Below are positions 18,537 through 26,195 of a stretch of DNA of 64,000 bases, in pieces; position 1 is the first letter of the stretch, and every line of letters begins with the position of its first letter. Source of the DNA: Lewinella sp. JB7. Its GTDB lineage: Bacteria > Bacteroidota > Bacteroidia > Chitinophagales > Saprospiraceae. Made by a program: the position numbers and the translations under genes. The stretch is taken from the NCBI RefSeq assembly GCF_024297185.1, contig NZ_JANCTD010000002.1, forward strand, positions 496,001 to 560,000. Reading direction: 5' to 3'. The notes under the pieces are model-generated. The model was not told where the DNA came from. It did no database searches and saw only the letters and a list, made by a program, of their open reading frames with translations.

Positions 18537-19241
18537 TTATCCTACAAATTTGCGCCGTGAACGCTGCAATTCGTCGAGTTCGCGCTCCAGTTCGCGTACC
18601 CGGCGAGACTTCTCCTCGGCGGTCTGAAGTTCGTCACCGACCTCATCACGGGTATCTTCGATCTTGCGTTGCAGCTTTTCAATTTTATCCTCGTACTTCG
18701 CGATCTTTTCGCGGGCTTTCTCGGCGTCCTTCGAGGCCGAAGAAGAATCATCGCGTACGTCTTCCAGGAGTTCCCGGGTTTCGTTGATGCGTTCGTCGAA
18801 GTAGGTGGTGTAAAAGTACGTTCTAAATTCTTCGAGCACCCCCCGGGCCGCCGAATAAGTGGCGGCGTGGTTCTGTTGAGTGACCACGTCCGACTCACTG
18901 AAGGTGATGGCCAGATTGACTCTGCTCCTATCCTCGCCCCCTTCCACGCTGGTGTAGAGGTCAAACGACTTATCGCTGAGGGCGGGTAGATTCACCTGCT
19001 CGGCCAGATAAGCGATGTCGTTTCCGTCCTTATCCGCCCGGTCGATGTCTACGTCGTAGCGATCCTCCCAGAAATCTTGCCAGGGATCGTACACGGCCTC
19101 GACGGGGGCTTCCAGGGTCAGGGACAACGACGGCAACTGTCGCTTATCGTATTCCACGGTAGCATCGCGGAGTTGCGCCGTCTGTTGGGCGGCAACCGGG
19201 AATGCTCCACAGAGAAGCAGCAGGGGAATAAAATATTTCAT
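18537..19241 (-). CDS. Exported coiled-coil protein of unknown function
   Basis: This is a 234-residue secreted protein. A signal peptide (MKYFIPLLLLCGAFPVAAQQ) precedes a globular region of about 130 residues containing paired aromatic and acidic residues (YDPWQDFWEDRYDVDIDRAD). The C-terminal 85 residues form a highly charged coiled coil (EKAREKIAKYEDKIEKLQRK onward). I do not recognise a family. The ATG at 19239-19241 is chosen for the signal peptide. It lies 34 bp downstream of the DUF2383-like gene and is probably cotranscribed with it and the DUF2945-like gene, which suggests a stress or envelope role. Confidence 0.6.
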   Translation of the reverse strand: MKYFIPLLLLCGAFPVAAQQTAQLRDATVEYDKRQLPSLSLTLEAPVEAVYDPWQDFWEDRYDVDIDRADKDGNDIAYLAEQVNLPALSDKSFDLYTSVEGGEDRSRVNLAITFSESDVVTQQNHAATYSAARGVLEEFRTYFYTTYFDERINETRELLEDVRDDSSSASKDAEKAREKIAKYEDKIEKLQRKIEDTRDEVGDELQTAEEKSRRVRELERELDELQRSRRKFVG

Positions 19242-19275
19242 GGCTTGTAGGATTGGAATCTTGCGACTCGGTCGG

Positions 19276-19794
19276 TTAAGGTTTGTCGTAGTGTTCGTTG
19301 CGGTCCTGGGGAACGGTCTTATACCGATCGGCCCGATTGACCCAGACGAGAATCTCCTGATGTTGAGTGTGCAGGATCTCTTCCGCAAAGTCGTGGACGT
19401 TATCGTTGGCCAGGGCGTGTTCGTAAGCCTCGCTGATGCTCTCTTCGTTCTGGTGAGCGAGGGCCGCCATTTCCACGACGTTCTTGGCCTGAATAGCACG
19501 ATTGAGGGCGGCCTCATTGCGCTTAAGTTCCGTTTCTCCGCTCCGTGATGGGGTATGTACCCCGCCGGAGATATCCTCCAGAATACCGTTGAGTTTGCCG
19601 AGCATTTCCTCGTGGTAGGCGGCAAGCGACTCAAAAAAATCCGCCGCCGTATCGTTCGTCGATCTGATCGCGGTTGCCATCTCCCGGTAGTAGCTGGCCG
19701 ACTGTCGGTGACTCATCGCGATCTCGCTGATGGTGGTGTCGGTGCCCTCGGGGCGAATCTCGTAGGGCGTTTTCATATCTTCATTATTGTCCAT
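19276..19794 (-). CDS. DUF2383-like ferritin-fold protein
   Basis: The 172-residue protein is almost wholly helical. The pattern HRQSASYYREMATAIRSTND, FFESLAAYHEEMLGKLNGIL, MAALAHQNEESISEAYEHAL and ILHTQHQEILVWVNRADRYK suggests four helices with repeated E/H residues, as in the DUF2383/PA2169 ferritin-like group. Metal binding is plausible but unproven. It starts with ATG at 19792-19794, 4 bp after the stop of the DUF2945-like gene. No signal peptide is present, so it is cytoplasmic. Confidence 0.65.
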   Translation of the reverse strand: MDNNEDMKTPYEIRPEGTDTTISEIAMSHRQSASYYREMATAIRSTNDTAADFFESLAAYHEEMLGKLNGILEDISGGVHTPSRSGETELKRNEAALNRAIQAKNVVEMAALAHQNEESISEAYEHALANDNVHDFAEEILHTQHQEILVWVNRADRYKTVPQDRNEHYDKP

Positions 19795-19798
19795 GACG

Positions 19799-20008
19799 TT
19801 AAGCTTTTTCTACTTCGGATTCAGACTTGAGTACGTGGTCGCCGTCATCCTGTTTGATGTACAGCGCCTTATTCCCTGACTCTCCGTTACGGGTTACTTC
19901 ATTTCCCTTAATGGTTTTGGTCACCTTTTCGGAGTACGTCTCCTCGACGGTCCCCGTGGCTTCACCGTTGCCCCACTTCCACTTAACTTTCGTTCCCTTG
20001 CGTATCAT
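19799..20008 (-). CDS. DUF2945-like small Tudor-type protein
   Basis: This is a 69-residue cytoplasmic protein: KGTKVKWKWGNGEATGTVEE, then EKVTKTIKGNEVTRNGESGN, and ALYIKQDDGDHVLKSESEVE. That is the complete length and pattern of DUF2945 (hypervirulence-associated Tudor-like) proteins, which often occur in general-stress gene sets. It is the first gene of a short minus-strand operon with the DUF2383-like gene (4-bp gap). A terminator of the preceding lipoprotein gene lies only 17 bp upstream of its start, so its own promoter must be inside or very close to that hairpin. Confidence 0.75.
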   Translation of the reverse strand: MIRKGTKVKWKWGNGEATGTVEETYSEKVTKTIKGNEVTRNGESGNKALYIKQDDGDHVLKSESEVEKA

Positions 20009-20025
20009 ATGCTGGTTTTCGGTCG

Positions 20026-20071
20026 AATAAAAAACCCGGTGGAGTGGGTTCTATACCATCTCCACCGGGTT
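20026..20071 (-). terminator. Rho-independent terminator of the coiled-coil lipoprotein gene
   Basis: A perfect 12-bp stem (20033-20044 with 20060-20071) has a 15-nt loop. Reading the minus strand, it is followed by TTTTTTATT. It ends the lipoprotein transcript 24 bp after its stop. Confidence 0.85.
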
Positions 20072-20094
20072 GAGTTCAGGCGGTTAAGCGTGGA

Positions 20095-20559
20095 TTACTC
20101 CAGGTCGCCTTCGGGATCCATCGAACGCTCGATGTCCTTCAGCAGACGGTCCGACTCGTTCTTGAAGTCGCTCCATCCCTTTTTCACGTCACCCTTGAAG
20201 TCTTTCCAACCGTTCTCCATGTTGTTACCAACGCGGTCCATACGATCGTCCAGATCATCACGGTAGGCCTTGAGTTCGTTGTACTCCTCTTCCATCTCGG
20301 CGCGGGCCTCGTCGGAAGCGTTCTCCATCTCGGCCTCCATCTCATTGATGCGGTTGTCGAGGTTGGTGCGGGCGTTGCGGAATTCGCGGTCGAGTTCGTT
20401 GCTTTCTTCACGCACTTCGGCACCCATGTTGGCTACCGCGTTTTCGGTTTCCATTTCCATTTCGTCGGCGGCGTTGTCAGCGGGCGAATTTTCGGCGCAG
20501 CTGTAGAACATGCCGGAAAGGCTGAGAAGAAGTGCTAAGGTTAGAATGCGGAATTTCAT
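20095..20559 (-). CDS. Coiled-coil lipoprotein
   Basis: This is a 154-residue predicted lipoprotein. The signal is MKFRILTLALLLSLSGMF followed by lipobox YSC (Cys21). The mature protein is an almost continuous acidic amphipathic helix, with heptads such as ELDREFRNARTNLDNRINEM and a C-terminal GWKDFKGDVKKGWSDFKNES repeat (WKDFKxD). The pattern recalls apolipoprotein/LEA-like stress proteins; no known domain is assigned. It has its own terminator downstream and an MscS channel gene 95 bp upstream. Confidence 0.65.
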   Translation of the reverse strand: MKFRILTLALLLSLSGMFYSCAENSPADNAADEMEMETENAVANMGAEVREESNELDREFRNARTNLDNRINEMEAEMENASDEARAEMEEEYNELKAYRDDLDDRMDRVGNNMENGWKDFKGDVKKGWSDFKNESDRLLKDIERSMDPEGDLE

Positions 20560-20654
20560 AGTTAAATTACTTTGGTTAAGAGTGTGTCAGAGAGCGAGTT
20601 AGCTGGTTTTTGCTGAGTTAGTATTCTCATGCTCTCTGTCCATAAAACAGCCAT

Positions 20655-21608
20655 TTAGCGGGGTTGTTCGTTTCCGGGGTTTTCGTCGTCCCCGTTGCTT
20701 TCCATCTGCAGTTTCATTTCGGACAACTTCTCTCCTCCCTTGATCCCAAAATCGAGGGTACGGATGGGGAACGGAATCATGATGTCGTTGTCGTCGTACG
20801 CCCGCTTGATGGCCATGATGGCATCGCTCTGGGCGGCGAGATAATCAGCCTGTCCGCTCTTCCCCTGGGCCAGCCAGAAGCGCAGGGTATAGTTGATGGA
20901 GCTGTCCCCGAATTCGTTGAAGAAGAGCTGGACCTCCTTCGTAGTATCGTAGGCCACCCGCTCCTGAATAGCGGCGATGGTCAGCGCTTTCACCTTGTCG
21001 AGATCGTCGCCGTAGCTGACGCCACAACTCAGATCGACTCGCCGCATTCCGAGTTTGTTGTAGTTCTTGATCGGCTCCTGGGCCACGATTTTGTTCGGGA
21101 TCATTACGTCCTGCCCCTGGAGCGTTATCAGGGTGGTATGCCGCAGCGTGACTTCCTTTACTTTGCCGAAATAACCGTGCACTTCGATGAGGTCGCCCTC
21201 ACGAAACAGCGTGCGTACCGATAGGAGAATGCCGCTGAAGAGGTTGAGAATAGGATCTTGAAAGGCCAGACCAAGCGCGAGACCCACTACCCCGGCACCC
21301 GCCAGGATGTTCTGCACGATGCCGGTCAGGTTCAGCACCGAAAGAGTCAGGAACAGGAAGGCCAGTACCAGCAGTATCGTCAGAAAGGAACTCAGCAGTC
21401 CGGCCACCGTAGAGTCGTGGACCAGGCGACGGCTCAGCCGGTTGAAGTACTTTTTGGCGAAACGGGTGACCAGGTAGCCGACGAAGACGACAATGACGGC
21501 CAGCAACATGTTGGGGAGGTTGCGCAGCAGGAGCGCCCACCAGCGCTGTAATTCATCAAATAAAGGTTGGAAATCGAGCTCTAGCCCGAACAGTTCGAAT
21601 AGGTACAT
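20655..21608 (-). CDS. Small-conductance mechanosensitive channel (MscS family)
   Basis: This 317-residue channel has three N-terminal helices, with TM3 rich in Gly/Ala (AGAGVVGLALGLAFQDPILN). The MscS beta-domain follows: REGDLIEVHGYFGKVKEVTL, then LRHTTLITLQGQDVMIPNKI. The C-terminal alpha/beta domain ends at PFPIRTLDFGIKG. MscS channels open under hypo-osmotic tension. The length matches E. coli MscS plus a short hydrophilic tail. The gene sits next to the stress-type small proteins, consistent with an osmotic context, though it is separated from them by a 95-bp gap. Confidence 0.9.
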   Translation of the reverse strand: MYLFELFGLELDFQPLFDELQRWWALLLRNLPNMLLAVIVVFVGYLVTRFAKKYFNRLSRRLVHDSTVAGLLSSFLTILLVLAFLFLTLSVLNLTGIVQNILAGAGVVGLALGLAFQDPILNLFSGILLSVRTLFREGDLIEVHGYFGKVKEVTLRHTTLITLQGQDVMIPNKIVAQEPIKNYNKLGMRRVDLSCGVSYGDDLDKVKALTIAAIQERVAYDTTKEVQLFFNEFGDSSINYTLRFWLAQGKSGQADYLAAQSDAIMAIKRAYDDNDIMIPFPIRTLDFGIKGGEKLSEMKLQMESNGDDENPGNEQPR

Positions 21609-21652
21609 AAGGTAAGTTGATCTCCGCTATAACTCCGAACCCCAACCGGTGT

Positions 21653-22618
21653 TCAAGCCGATTCGGACCACTCCCGCCGCAATTCAGCCAGATCTACGGC
21701 CACTACGCCCGGCCGGGCAATAACCTGAGCGCCGGCCAGATTCGCCAGGCGTGCCGCCGCGGTCAGGGACATACCCGCAGCGATCCCCGATGCCGCCACG
21801 CTGATCACCGTATCGCCGGCGCCGCTCACGTCGGCAATCCGGCGCGCGTGGGTCGGATGAATTTGGGAATGGCTCCCGTCGTGGGTGTAGATCCCGTGTT
21901 CGGACAGGGTGATCATCACCTGCCGGCAGTTCAGGCGTTCGAATACGAGGGCGGCAGCCCGGTCAAGATCGGCCAGCGTGGGCCGGATGGGAAAGTCCAC
22001 CTGCTGCTGCATTTCCCGAAGGTTCGGTTTGAACAACTGCACCCCCCGGTAGGCCCAGAAGTTACGGTGCTTGGGGTCGACGGCGGTCGGGATATTGCGG
22101 TCAGCGGCCATGGCGATCAGCCGCTCGATGGCGTTTACGGTCAGCACGCCTTTGTTGTAGTCCTGTAGCAGCACCAGGTCGCAGCCCTCACCGTCGATTT
22201 GCCGCCGTACGGCTTCGATCAGCCGATCCACAGAGGCGGAGAGCAAATCGTTGGTGTGCTCGCGGTCGATGCGGAGGAGTTGTTGATCCTGGGAAATGAT
22301 CCGGGTTTTCACGGTAGACAAGCGTCCGCTTTCGGGGATCAAAAGATCATCCGGAATGCCGTGATCATTTAGCAGGGTGCCAAAGAGTTTAGCATTTTCG
22401 TCATCCCCTACGGCTCCCGCGAGTCCCGCCCGCACGCCTAAAGCACGCAAGTTAACGGCCACGTTACCGGCGCCGCCCAGGCGGTTCTCCACCCGCTCCA
22501 TGCTGATGACGGGCACCGGGGCTTCCGGGCTGATCCGGTCTACGCGCCCCGACAGATAGCGGTCGATCATAATGTCGCCGACTACCAGGACGCGTAAACG
22601 GGAAAAGTCAGGAAGCAT
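21653..22618 (-). CDS. PfkB-family heptose-7-phosphate kinase (RfaE1/HldA-like)
   Basis: This 321-residue ribokinase-fold sugar kinase closely matches the kinase half of HldE: VLVVGDIMIDRYLSGRVDRI, ISPEAPVPVI, then NRLGGAGNVAVNLRALG, and the PfkB signature DVSGAGDTVISVAA (near residue 265) with the catalytic Asp. The C-terminal nucleotidyltransferase domain of bifunctional HldE is absent. It should make D-glycero-D-manno-heptose-1,7-bisphosphate for LPS core synthesis. The ATG at 22618 is preceded by ndk 17 bp upstream, so the two are cotranscribed. Confidence 0.85.
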   Translation of the reverse strand: MLPDFSRLRVLVVGDIMIDRYLSGRVDRISPEAPVPVISMERVENRLGGAGNVAVNLRALGVRAGLAGAVGDDENAKLFGTLLNDHGIPDDLLIPESGRLSTVKTRIISQDQQLLRIDREHTNDLLSASVDRLIEAVRRQIDGEGCDLVLLQDYNKGVLTVNAIERLIAMAADRNIPTAVDPKHRNFWAYRGVQLFKPNLREMQQQVDFPIRPTLADLDRAAALVFERLNCRQVMITLSEHGIYTHDGSHSQIHPTHARRIADVSGAGDTVISVAASGIAAGMSLTAAARLANLAGAQVIARPGVVAVDLAELRREWSESA

Positions 22619-22635
22619 AGGGTGGAAGGATGGCG

Positions 22636-23058
22636 TTACGCGAAGATTTCGGTACCGGCAAAGTGGAAGCTGCTTTCGATGCTGGCGTTGTCGTCGCTGT
22701 CGCTTCCGTGCACGGCGTTCTCTCCGATGCTGGTGGCGTACTTGGCGCGGATCGTACCGGCGGCGGCCTCCTCGGGGTTGGTGGCGCCGATGAGCTTCCG
22801 GAAGTCCTCCACGGCATTCTCCTTCTCCAGCACCGCAGCGACGATGGGACCGCTGCTCATAAAGCTTACGAGATCATTGTAGAACGGGCGGCCCTGGTGG
22901 ACGGCGTAGAACTCTCCGGCCTTTTCGGCACTCAGCTTAGTGTACTTGAGGGCGACGATCCGGAATCCGGCTTCGTTGATCTGCTGGAGGATCGCTCCGA
23001 TGTGACCGTTCTTGACGGCATCGGGCTTGATCATGGTGAAGGTGCGGTTAGTGGCCAT
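22636..23058 (-). CDS. ndk: Nucleoside diphosphate kinase
   Basis: NDK equilibrates nucleoside di- and triphosphates through a phospho-histidine. The 140-residue protein shows [16 protein letters not shown] at the start, the KYTKLS region, [20 protein letters not shown], and the active-site block [13 protein letters not shown] with the catalytic His (near residue 117). The length is standard. An exact TAnnTTTG element lies 27 nt upstream on the minus strand. It is followed after 17 bp by the heptose kinase gene. Confidence 0.95.
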   Translation of the reverse strand: MATNRTFTMIKPDAVKNGHIGAILQQINEAGFRIVALKYTKLSAEKAGEFYAVHQGRPFYNDLVSFMSSGPIVAAVLEKENAVEDFRKLIGATNPEEAAAGTIRAKYATSIGENAVHGSDSDDNASIESSFHFAGTEIFA

Positions 23059-23085
23059 GGGGTATTCAATTTAGGTTTGGAGCCG

Positions 23086-23093
23086 CAAAAGTA
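23086..23093 (-). promoter_or_regulatory. TAnnTTTG -7 element of ndk (TACTTTTG)
   Basis: This is an exact phylum -7 match on the minus strand, 27 nt before the ndk ATG. The region 23059-23157 also serves the divergent DHH gene, for which GAACTTTG at 23124-23131 is one base off consensus. Confidence 0.5.
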
Positions 23094-23157
23094 TGAAGTT
23101 TTGGCCACCCCACCATTTTTTCGGAACTTTGCGCGTCCTTTCCGACGCCGCCCCCTT

Positions 23158-24189
23158 ATGCACGACAACATATCCGTAGCCCGCCAATTACTCGCCAGCC
23201 GCCAGGAGATTGTCGTGTTCAGCCACCGCAACCCGGACGGGGATGCGATCGGCTCCTCGGTAGGCCTGATGCACTACCTCCGCGACCGGGGGCACGGCTG
23301 TACGGTCATCGTACCGTCGAATTACCCCGAGTTTCTCCAGTTTCTGCCGGAGGTCGATTCCATCATCATTTTTGACGACGATACGGAGCGTGCCCAGGAA
23401 GCTATCCGCGCCGCAACTCTGTTCTTCCTGCTGGATTTTAATTCCTTCGATCGCATCGACCGGATGGCCGATAACATGATCAACGACGACCGGCCGCGCA
23501 TCATGATCGACCACCATCTGCACCCGGAGCCGATTGCCGATCCCGTCTTCAGCCGGCCCGACCGCAGCTCGACCTGTGAGATGGTCTACGAGTTTATCGA
23601 CGCGCTGGGCCACGCGGATCACGTAACCAAACACGTTTCCGATAGTCTGTACACCGGCATCCTGACCGACACCGGCGGGTTCAAGTACAGTACGACGCCC
23701 GATCTGTTCCGGACCGTGGCCAAGCTGCTTGAGGCCGGTACCGATGCCTACAAGATCGCGGACCACGTCTGGAACAATTTATCCGAAAAACAACTTCGGT
23801 TGCTCGGGCACTGCCTGGCCAACCGCATGGAACTGCTGCCGGAATACCGCACCGGTATCATTTACCTCAATAAGCAGGATTACGAGGATTTCGACATTCA
23901 GCGGGGCGATACGGAGGGTATCGTGAACTACGTGCTCCGTATGCCGGATCTGATGATCGCGGCCTTCATCCACGAGCAACCTACCATCGTGAAGCTCAGT
24001 CTGCGCTCCAAGGGAACCATGGACGTGCAGCAAATTTGCCGGGAACACTTTCGTGGCGGCGGCCACCGCAACGCGGCCGGGGGCGCAAGTTTCGCTCCGC
24101 TCGGCACAACGATCAACCGCTTCAAGAAGCATCTGCCGAAGTACGCAGACGAAATCGAGGCGGCCTACTTAGAATTTAACAATCAATAA
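23158..24189 (+). CDS. DHH-family phosphoesterase (NrnA-like oligoribonuclease/pAp phosphatase)
   Basis: This 343-residue DHH/DHHA1 protein has motif I FSHRNPDGDAIGSSVG, motif II LLDFNSFDRIDR, motif III DHHLHPEPI (the DHH triad) and motif IV YTGILTDTGGFKYSTT. The C-terminal DHHA1 block is FRGGGHRNAAGG. This is the NrnA arrangement, which degrades nanoRNA and dephosphorylates 3'-phosphoadenosine 5'-phosphate. The frame is open far upstream over ndk, but the ATG at 23158 is the correct start because the first motif follows at the usual distance. The FKBP gene follows after 3 bp. Confidence 0.9.
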   Translation: MHDNISVARQLLASRQEIVVFSHRNPDGDAIGSSVGLMHYLRDRGHGCTVIVPSNYPEFLQFLPEVDSIIIFDDDTERAQEAIRAATLFFLLDFNSFDRIDRMADNMINDDRPRIMIDHHLHPEPIADPVFSRPDRSSTCEMVYEFIDALGHADHVTKHVSDSLYTGILTDTGGFKYSTTPDLFRTVAKLLEAGTDAYKIADHVWNNLSEKQLRLLGHCLANRMELLPEYRTGIIYLNKQDYEDFDIQRGDTEGIVNYVLRMPDLMIAAFIHEQPTIVKLSLRSKGTMDVQQICREHFRGGGHRNAAGGASFAPLGTTINRFKKHLPKYADEIEAAYLEFNNQ

Positions 24190-24192
24190 TTT

Positions 24193-25107
24193 ATGCGTAC
24201 TAATTTATTCTCCCTGCTCGCGGGGATGATCTTCTTCGCCGCCTGTAGCGATTCGGGCAAGGAAGGGATGCAAACCACCGAACTCGGTAATCGCTTTACG
24301 TACGTCACTACCAACGACGACGGAGCACTGGCCGAACCCGGCGACTTCGTGTACATCCACGCCATCCTCAAGTCGGAAAGCGACAGCGTCATTGTCGACA
24401 CCCGGGAACAGGGCGGAGAGCAACCCGCCATCCAGGTCGTGGCCGACTCCCTGGCTAAGGAGACCCTCGGACCCGTGCAGGACGTCGTGCGCAAACTCCG
24501 CGTGGGCGAGCGCGCCGTGATCCGCACCAACATCAGCGCCTACCCCCCCAACGCCAAGCCTCCCGGAATGCAGAACGATACGGTCCTGCTGTACGACATT
24601 GAAGTAACGGAGATCGTCGATCAGGCCGAATTCGACAGCCGCCAGCAGGCGCTTGCCGCCGAGGCACAGCAGAAAGCCGCGGTCATCCAGGGTCGGGAAG
24701 AAGAAATGCTCGCCTTCACCCAGCAGGTATACGAAGACTACAAGTCCGGCAAACTGGACGGTGAACTGCAAACCGGAGAAGGTGGTCTGCGCTACATCAT
24801 CCACGAGGAAGGCACCGGAGAAGAAGCCGAAGCCGGACGGGGCGTCGTAGTTCAGTACATCGGCCGCCTGACCTCCAACGGTGAAGTTTTCGACCAGAGC
24901 TTCGAGCGCGGACAGGGCATTCCCTTCCCCCTCGGCACCGGTCGCGTGATTCCCGGTTGGGATAAGGGTATTGATCTGCTGCAGGAAGGCGATCGCGCTA
25001 CCCTCATCATCCCCTCCGATATGGCTTACGGTCCCCAGGGATCCCCCGGCAGCATCCCCCCCGACAGCGAACTGATGTTCTACGTCGAGCTGGAAGACGT
25101 GCAGTAG
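24193..25107 (+). CDS. FKBP-type peptidyl-prolyl isomerase lipoprotein with two FKBP-like domains
   Basis: This 304-residue lipoprotein (lipobox FFAAC, Cys18) carries a C-terminal canonical FKBP domain. It has GRGVVVQYIGRLTSNGEVFD, then FPLGTGRVIPGWDKGIDLLQ, and AYGPQGSPGSIPPDSELMFY (residues about 215-304). The first part of the mature protein (about 45-145) has a second, degenerate FKBP-like pattern (AEPGDFVYIHAIL, then LRVGERAVIRTN and LLYDIEVTEI) without the aromatic active-site residues. A charged helical linker joins them. It probably assists folding of periplasmic or outer-membrane proteins, comparable to GldI-type lipoproteins. It is cotranscribed with the DHH gene (3-bp gap). Confidence 0.85.
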   Translation: MRTNLFSLLAGMIFFAACSDSGKEGMQTTELGNRFTYVTTNDDGALAEPGDFVYIHAILKSESDSVIVDTREQGGEQPAIQVVADSLAKETLGPVQDVVRKLRVGERAVIRTNISAYPPNAKPPGMQNDTVLLYDIEVTEIVDQAEFDSRQQALAAEAQQKAAVIQGREEEMLAFTQQVYEDYKSGKLDGELQTGEGGLRYIIHEEGTGEEAEAGRGVVVQYIGRLTSNGEVFDQSFERGQGIPFPLGTGRVIPGWDKGIDLLQEGDRATLIIPSDMAYGPQGSPGSIPPDSELMFYVELEDVQ

Positions 25108-25112
25108 GGTTT

Positions 25113-25240
25113 TTAGGCTATTAGTGCTTTAGGCGGTTAGTGCTTTAGGCTATTAGTATCTTAGGCAGTTAGTGCTTTAGGCTATTAGTGTTTTAGGCAG
25201 TTAGTGCTTTAGTCCGTTATTATTTTAGGCGGTTGGTGCC
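25113..25240. repeat. Eight tandem 16-bp repeats (TTAGGCNNTTAGTGCT)
   Basis: Eight head-to-tail 16-bp units run without interruption from 25113 to 25240, beginning 5 bp after the FKBP stop. Units 1-6 and 8 keep TTAGGC; unit 7 is the most diverged (TTAGTCCGTTATTATT). The reverse complement of unit 2 (25129-25144) recurs exactly at 25286-25301, so the two sides can pair. Confidence 0.9.
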
Positions 25241-25285
25241 CAGGGAGTTGTGGTGGACAACAGTACAGTTACACCATCACACCGA

Positions 25286-25360
25286 AGCACTAACCGCCTA
25301 ATGCCTAACTGCCTAACTGCCTAACCTACTAACGAACTAACTGCCTAACCTACTAACGAA
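25286..25360. repeat. Inverted partner of the 16-bp array plus a 24-bp tandem duplication
   Basis: AGCACTAACCGCCTAA (25286-25301) is the exact reverse complement of repeat unit 2. It is followed by TGCCTAACTGCCTAAC-type copies and then by an exact 24-bp tandem duplication (25313-25336 and 25337-25360). C-rich sequence (CCCCCTAACCCCCTAA) leads to the end of the convergent hydratase gene. The whole 282-bp intergenic region is built of such repeats. Confidence 0.85.
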
Positions 25361-25389
25361 CTACCCCCCTAACCCCCTAACCCCCTCTC

Positions 25390-26175
25390 CTACTCTCCCC
25401 TAAAATTCGCCTTGCGCTTTTCCACGAATGCCGCGGCCCCTTCCCGGAAATCCGCCGTTTTCGTCGTGTCGCCGAAGGCGCGGGCTTCCGTTCCATAGCC
25501 ATGTTCGTTGGCGTAGTAGGCATTGATGGCCCGGATGCTTTCCCGGATGGCCAGCGGCCCCTTTGCCCCGATGGTCTGTAGAAGTTCCTCGGCCTTGGAG
25601 CGTGCCGTTTCCCGGTCGGGGAGAACGTAGTTGACGAGCCCGAGCCGGTGGGCCTCCGTCGCGTCAATGGGGTTACCGGTCAGGATGAGCTCGGTAGCTT
25701 TTCCCTTACCGATGTACTGATTTAGCCGCTGGGTGCCCCCGTAACCCGGGATGATGCCGAGATTGACTTCAGGTTGGCCGAAGCGGGCCTGCTGGGTCGC
25801 AACGCGCAGGTGGCAGGCCATGGCGAGTTCACAGCCGCCACCGAGGGCGTAGCCGTCGACCAGGGCAACTACGGGCCGGTGGAAGTTCTCGATGAGAAAG
25901 AAGATATCGTGACCGCGACGGGCCATCTTTTCACCGTCCCCCTGCTCGGCAATCCCCAGAAACTCCTTGATGTCCGCACCGGCTACGAAGGCGCGGTCTC
26001 CGGCTCCGGTGAGTATGATGCCGTGAAACTGGCCGTGCTGCCGGTAGTCGTCGGTAAAAAACCGTTCCAGCTCCCCGAGGGTGGCAGCGTTAAGGGCGTT
26101 GAGGGCTTTTGGTCGGTTGATGGTCAGGTAGAGGAGGCCATTTGCGTCCTCCACGAGTAGATTTTCGTAGCTCAT
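25390..26175 (-). CDS. Enoyl-CoA hydratase/isomerase family protein
   Basis: This is a 261-residue crotonase-fold enzyme. It has the oxyanion-hole block FVAGADIKEF and GYALGGGCELAMACHLRV, which supplies the first catalytic Glu. Then FGQPEVNLGIIPGYGGTQRL supplies the second. Both Glu residues of true enoyl-CoA hydratases are present, so hydration of 2-enoyl-CoA is likely. The start is ATG at 26173-26175; an in-frame TTG at 26199 overlaps the ilvN stop. It is the last gene of the ilvD-ilvB-ilvN run (20-bp gap), an unexpected catabolic-type gene in a biosynthetic operon. Confidence 0.85.
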   Translation of the reverse strand: MSYENLLVEDANGLLYLTINRPKALNALNAATLGELERFFTDDYRQHGQFHGIILTGAGDRAFVAGADIKEFLGIAEQGDGEKMARRGHDIFFLIENFHRPVVALVDGYALGGGCELAMACHLRVATQQARFGQPEVNLGIIPGYGGTQRLNQYIGKGKATELILTGNPIDATEAHRLGLVNYVLPDRETARSKAEELLQTIGAKGPLAIRESIRAINAYYANEHGYGTEARAFGDTTKTADFREGAAAFVEKRKANFRGE

Positions 26176-26195
26176 GGGGTCAATATACCTCGCTT

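Noticed and set aside
22630-23157. Upstream extension of the DHH phosphoesterase frame over ndk
   Set aside because: The frame is open by chance antisense to ndk; the family N-terminus begins at the ATG at 23158.
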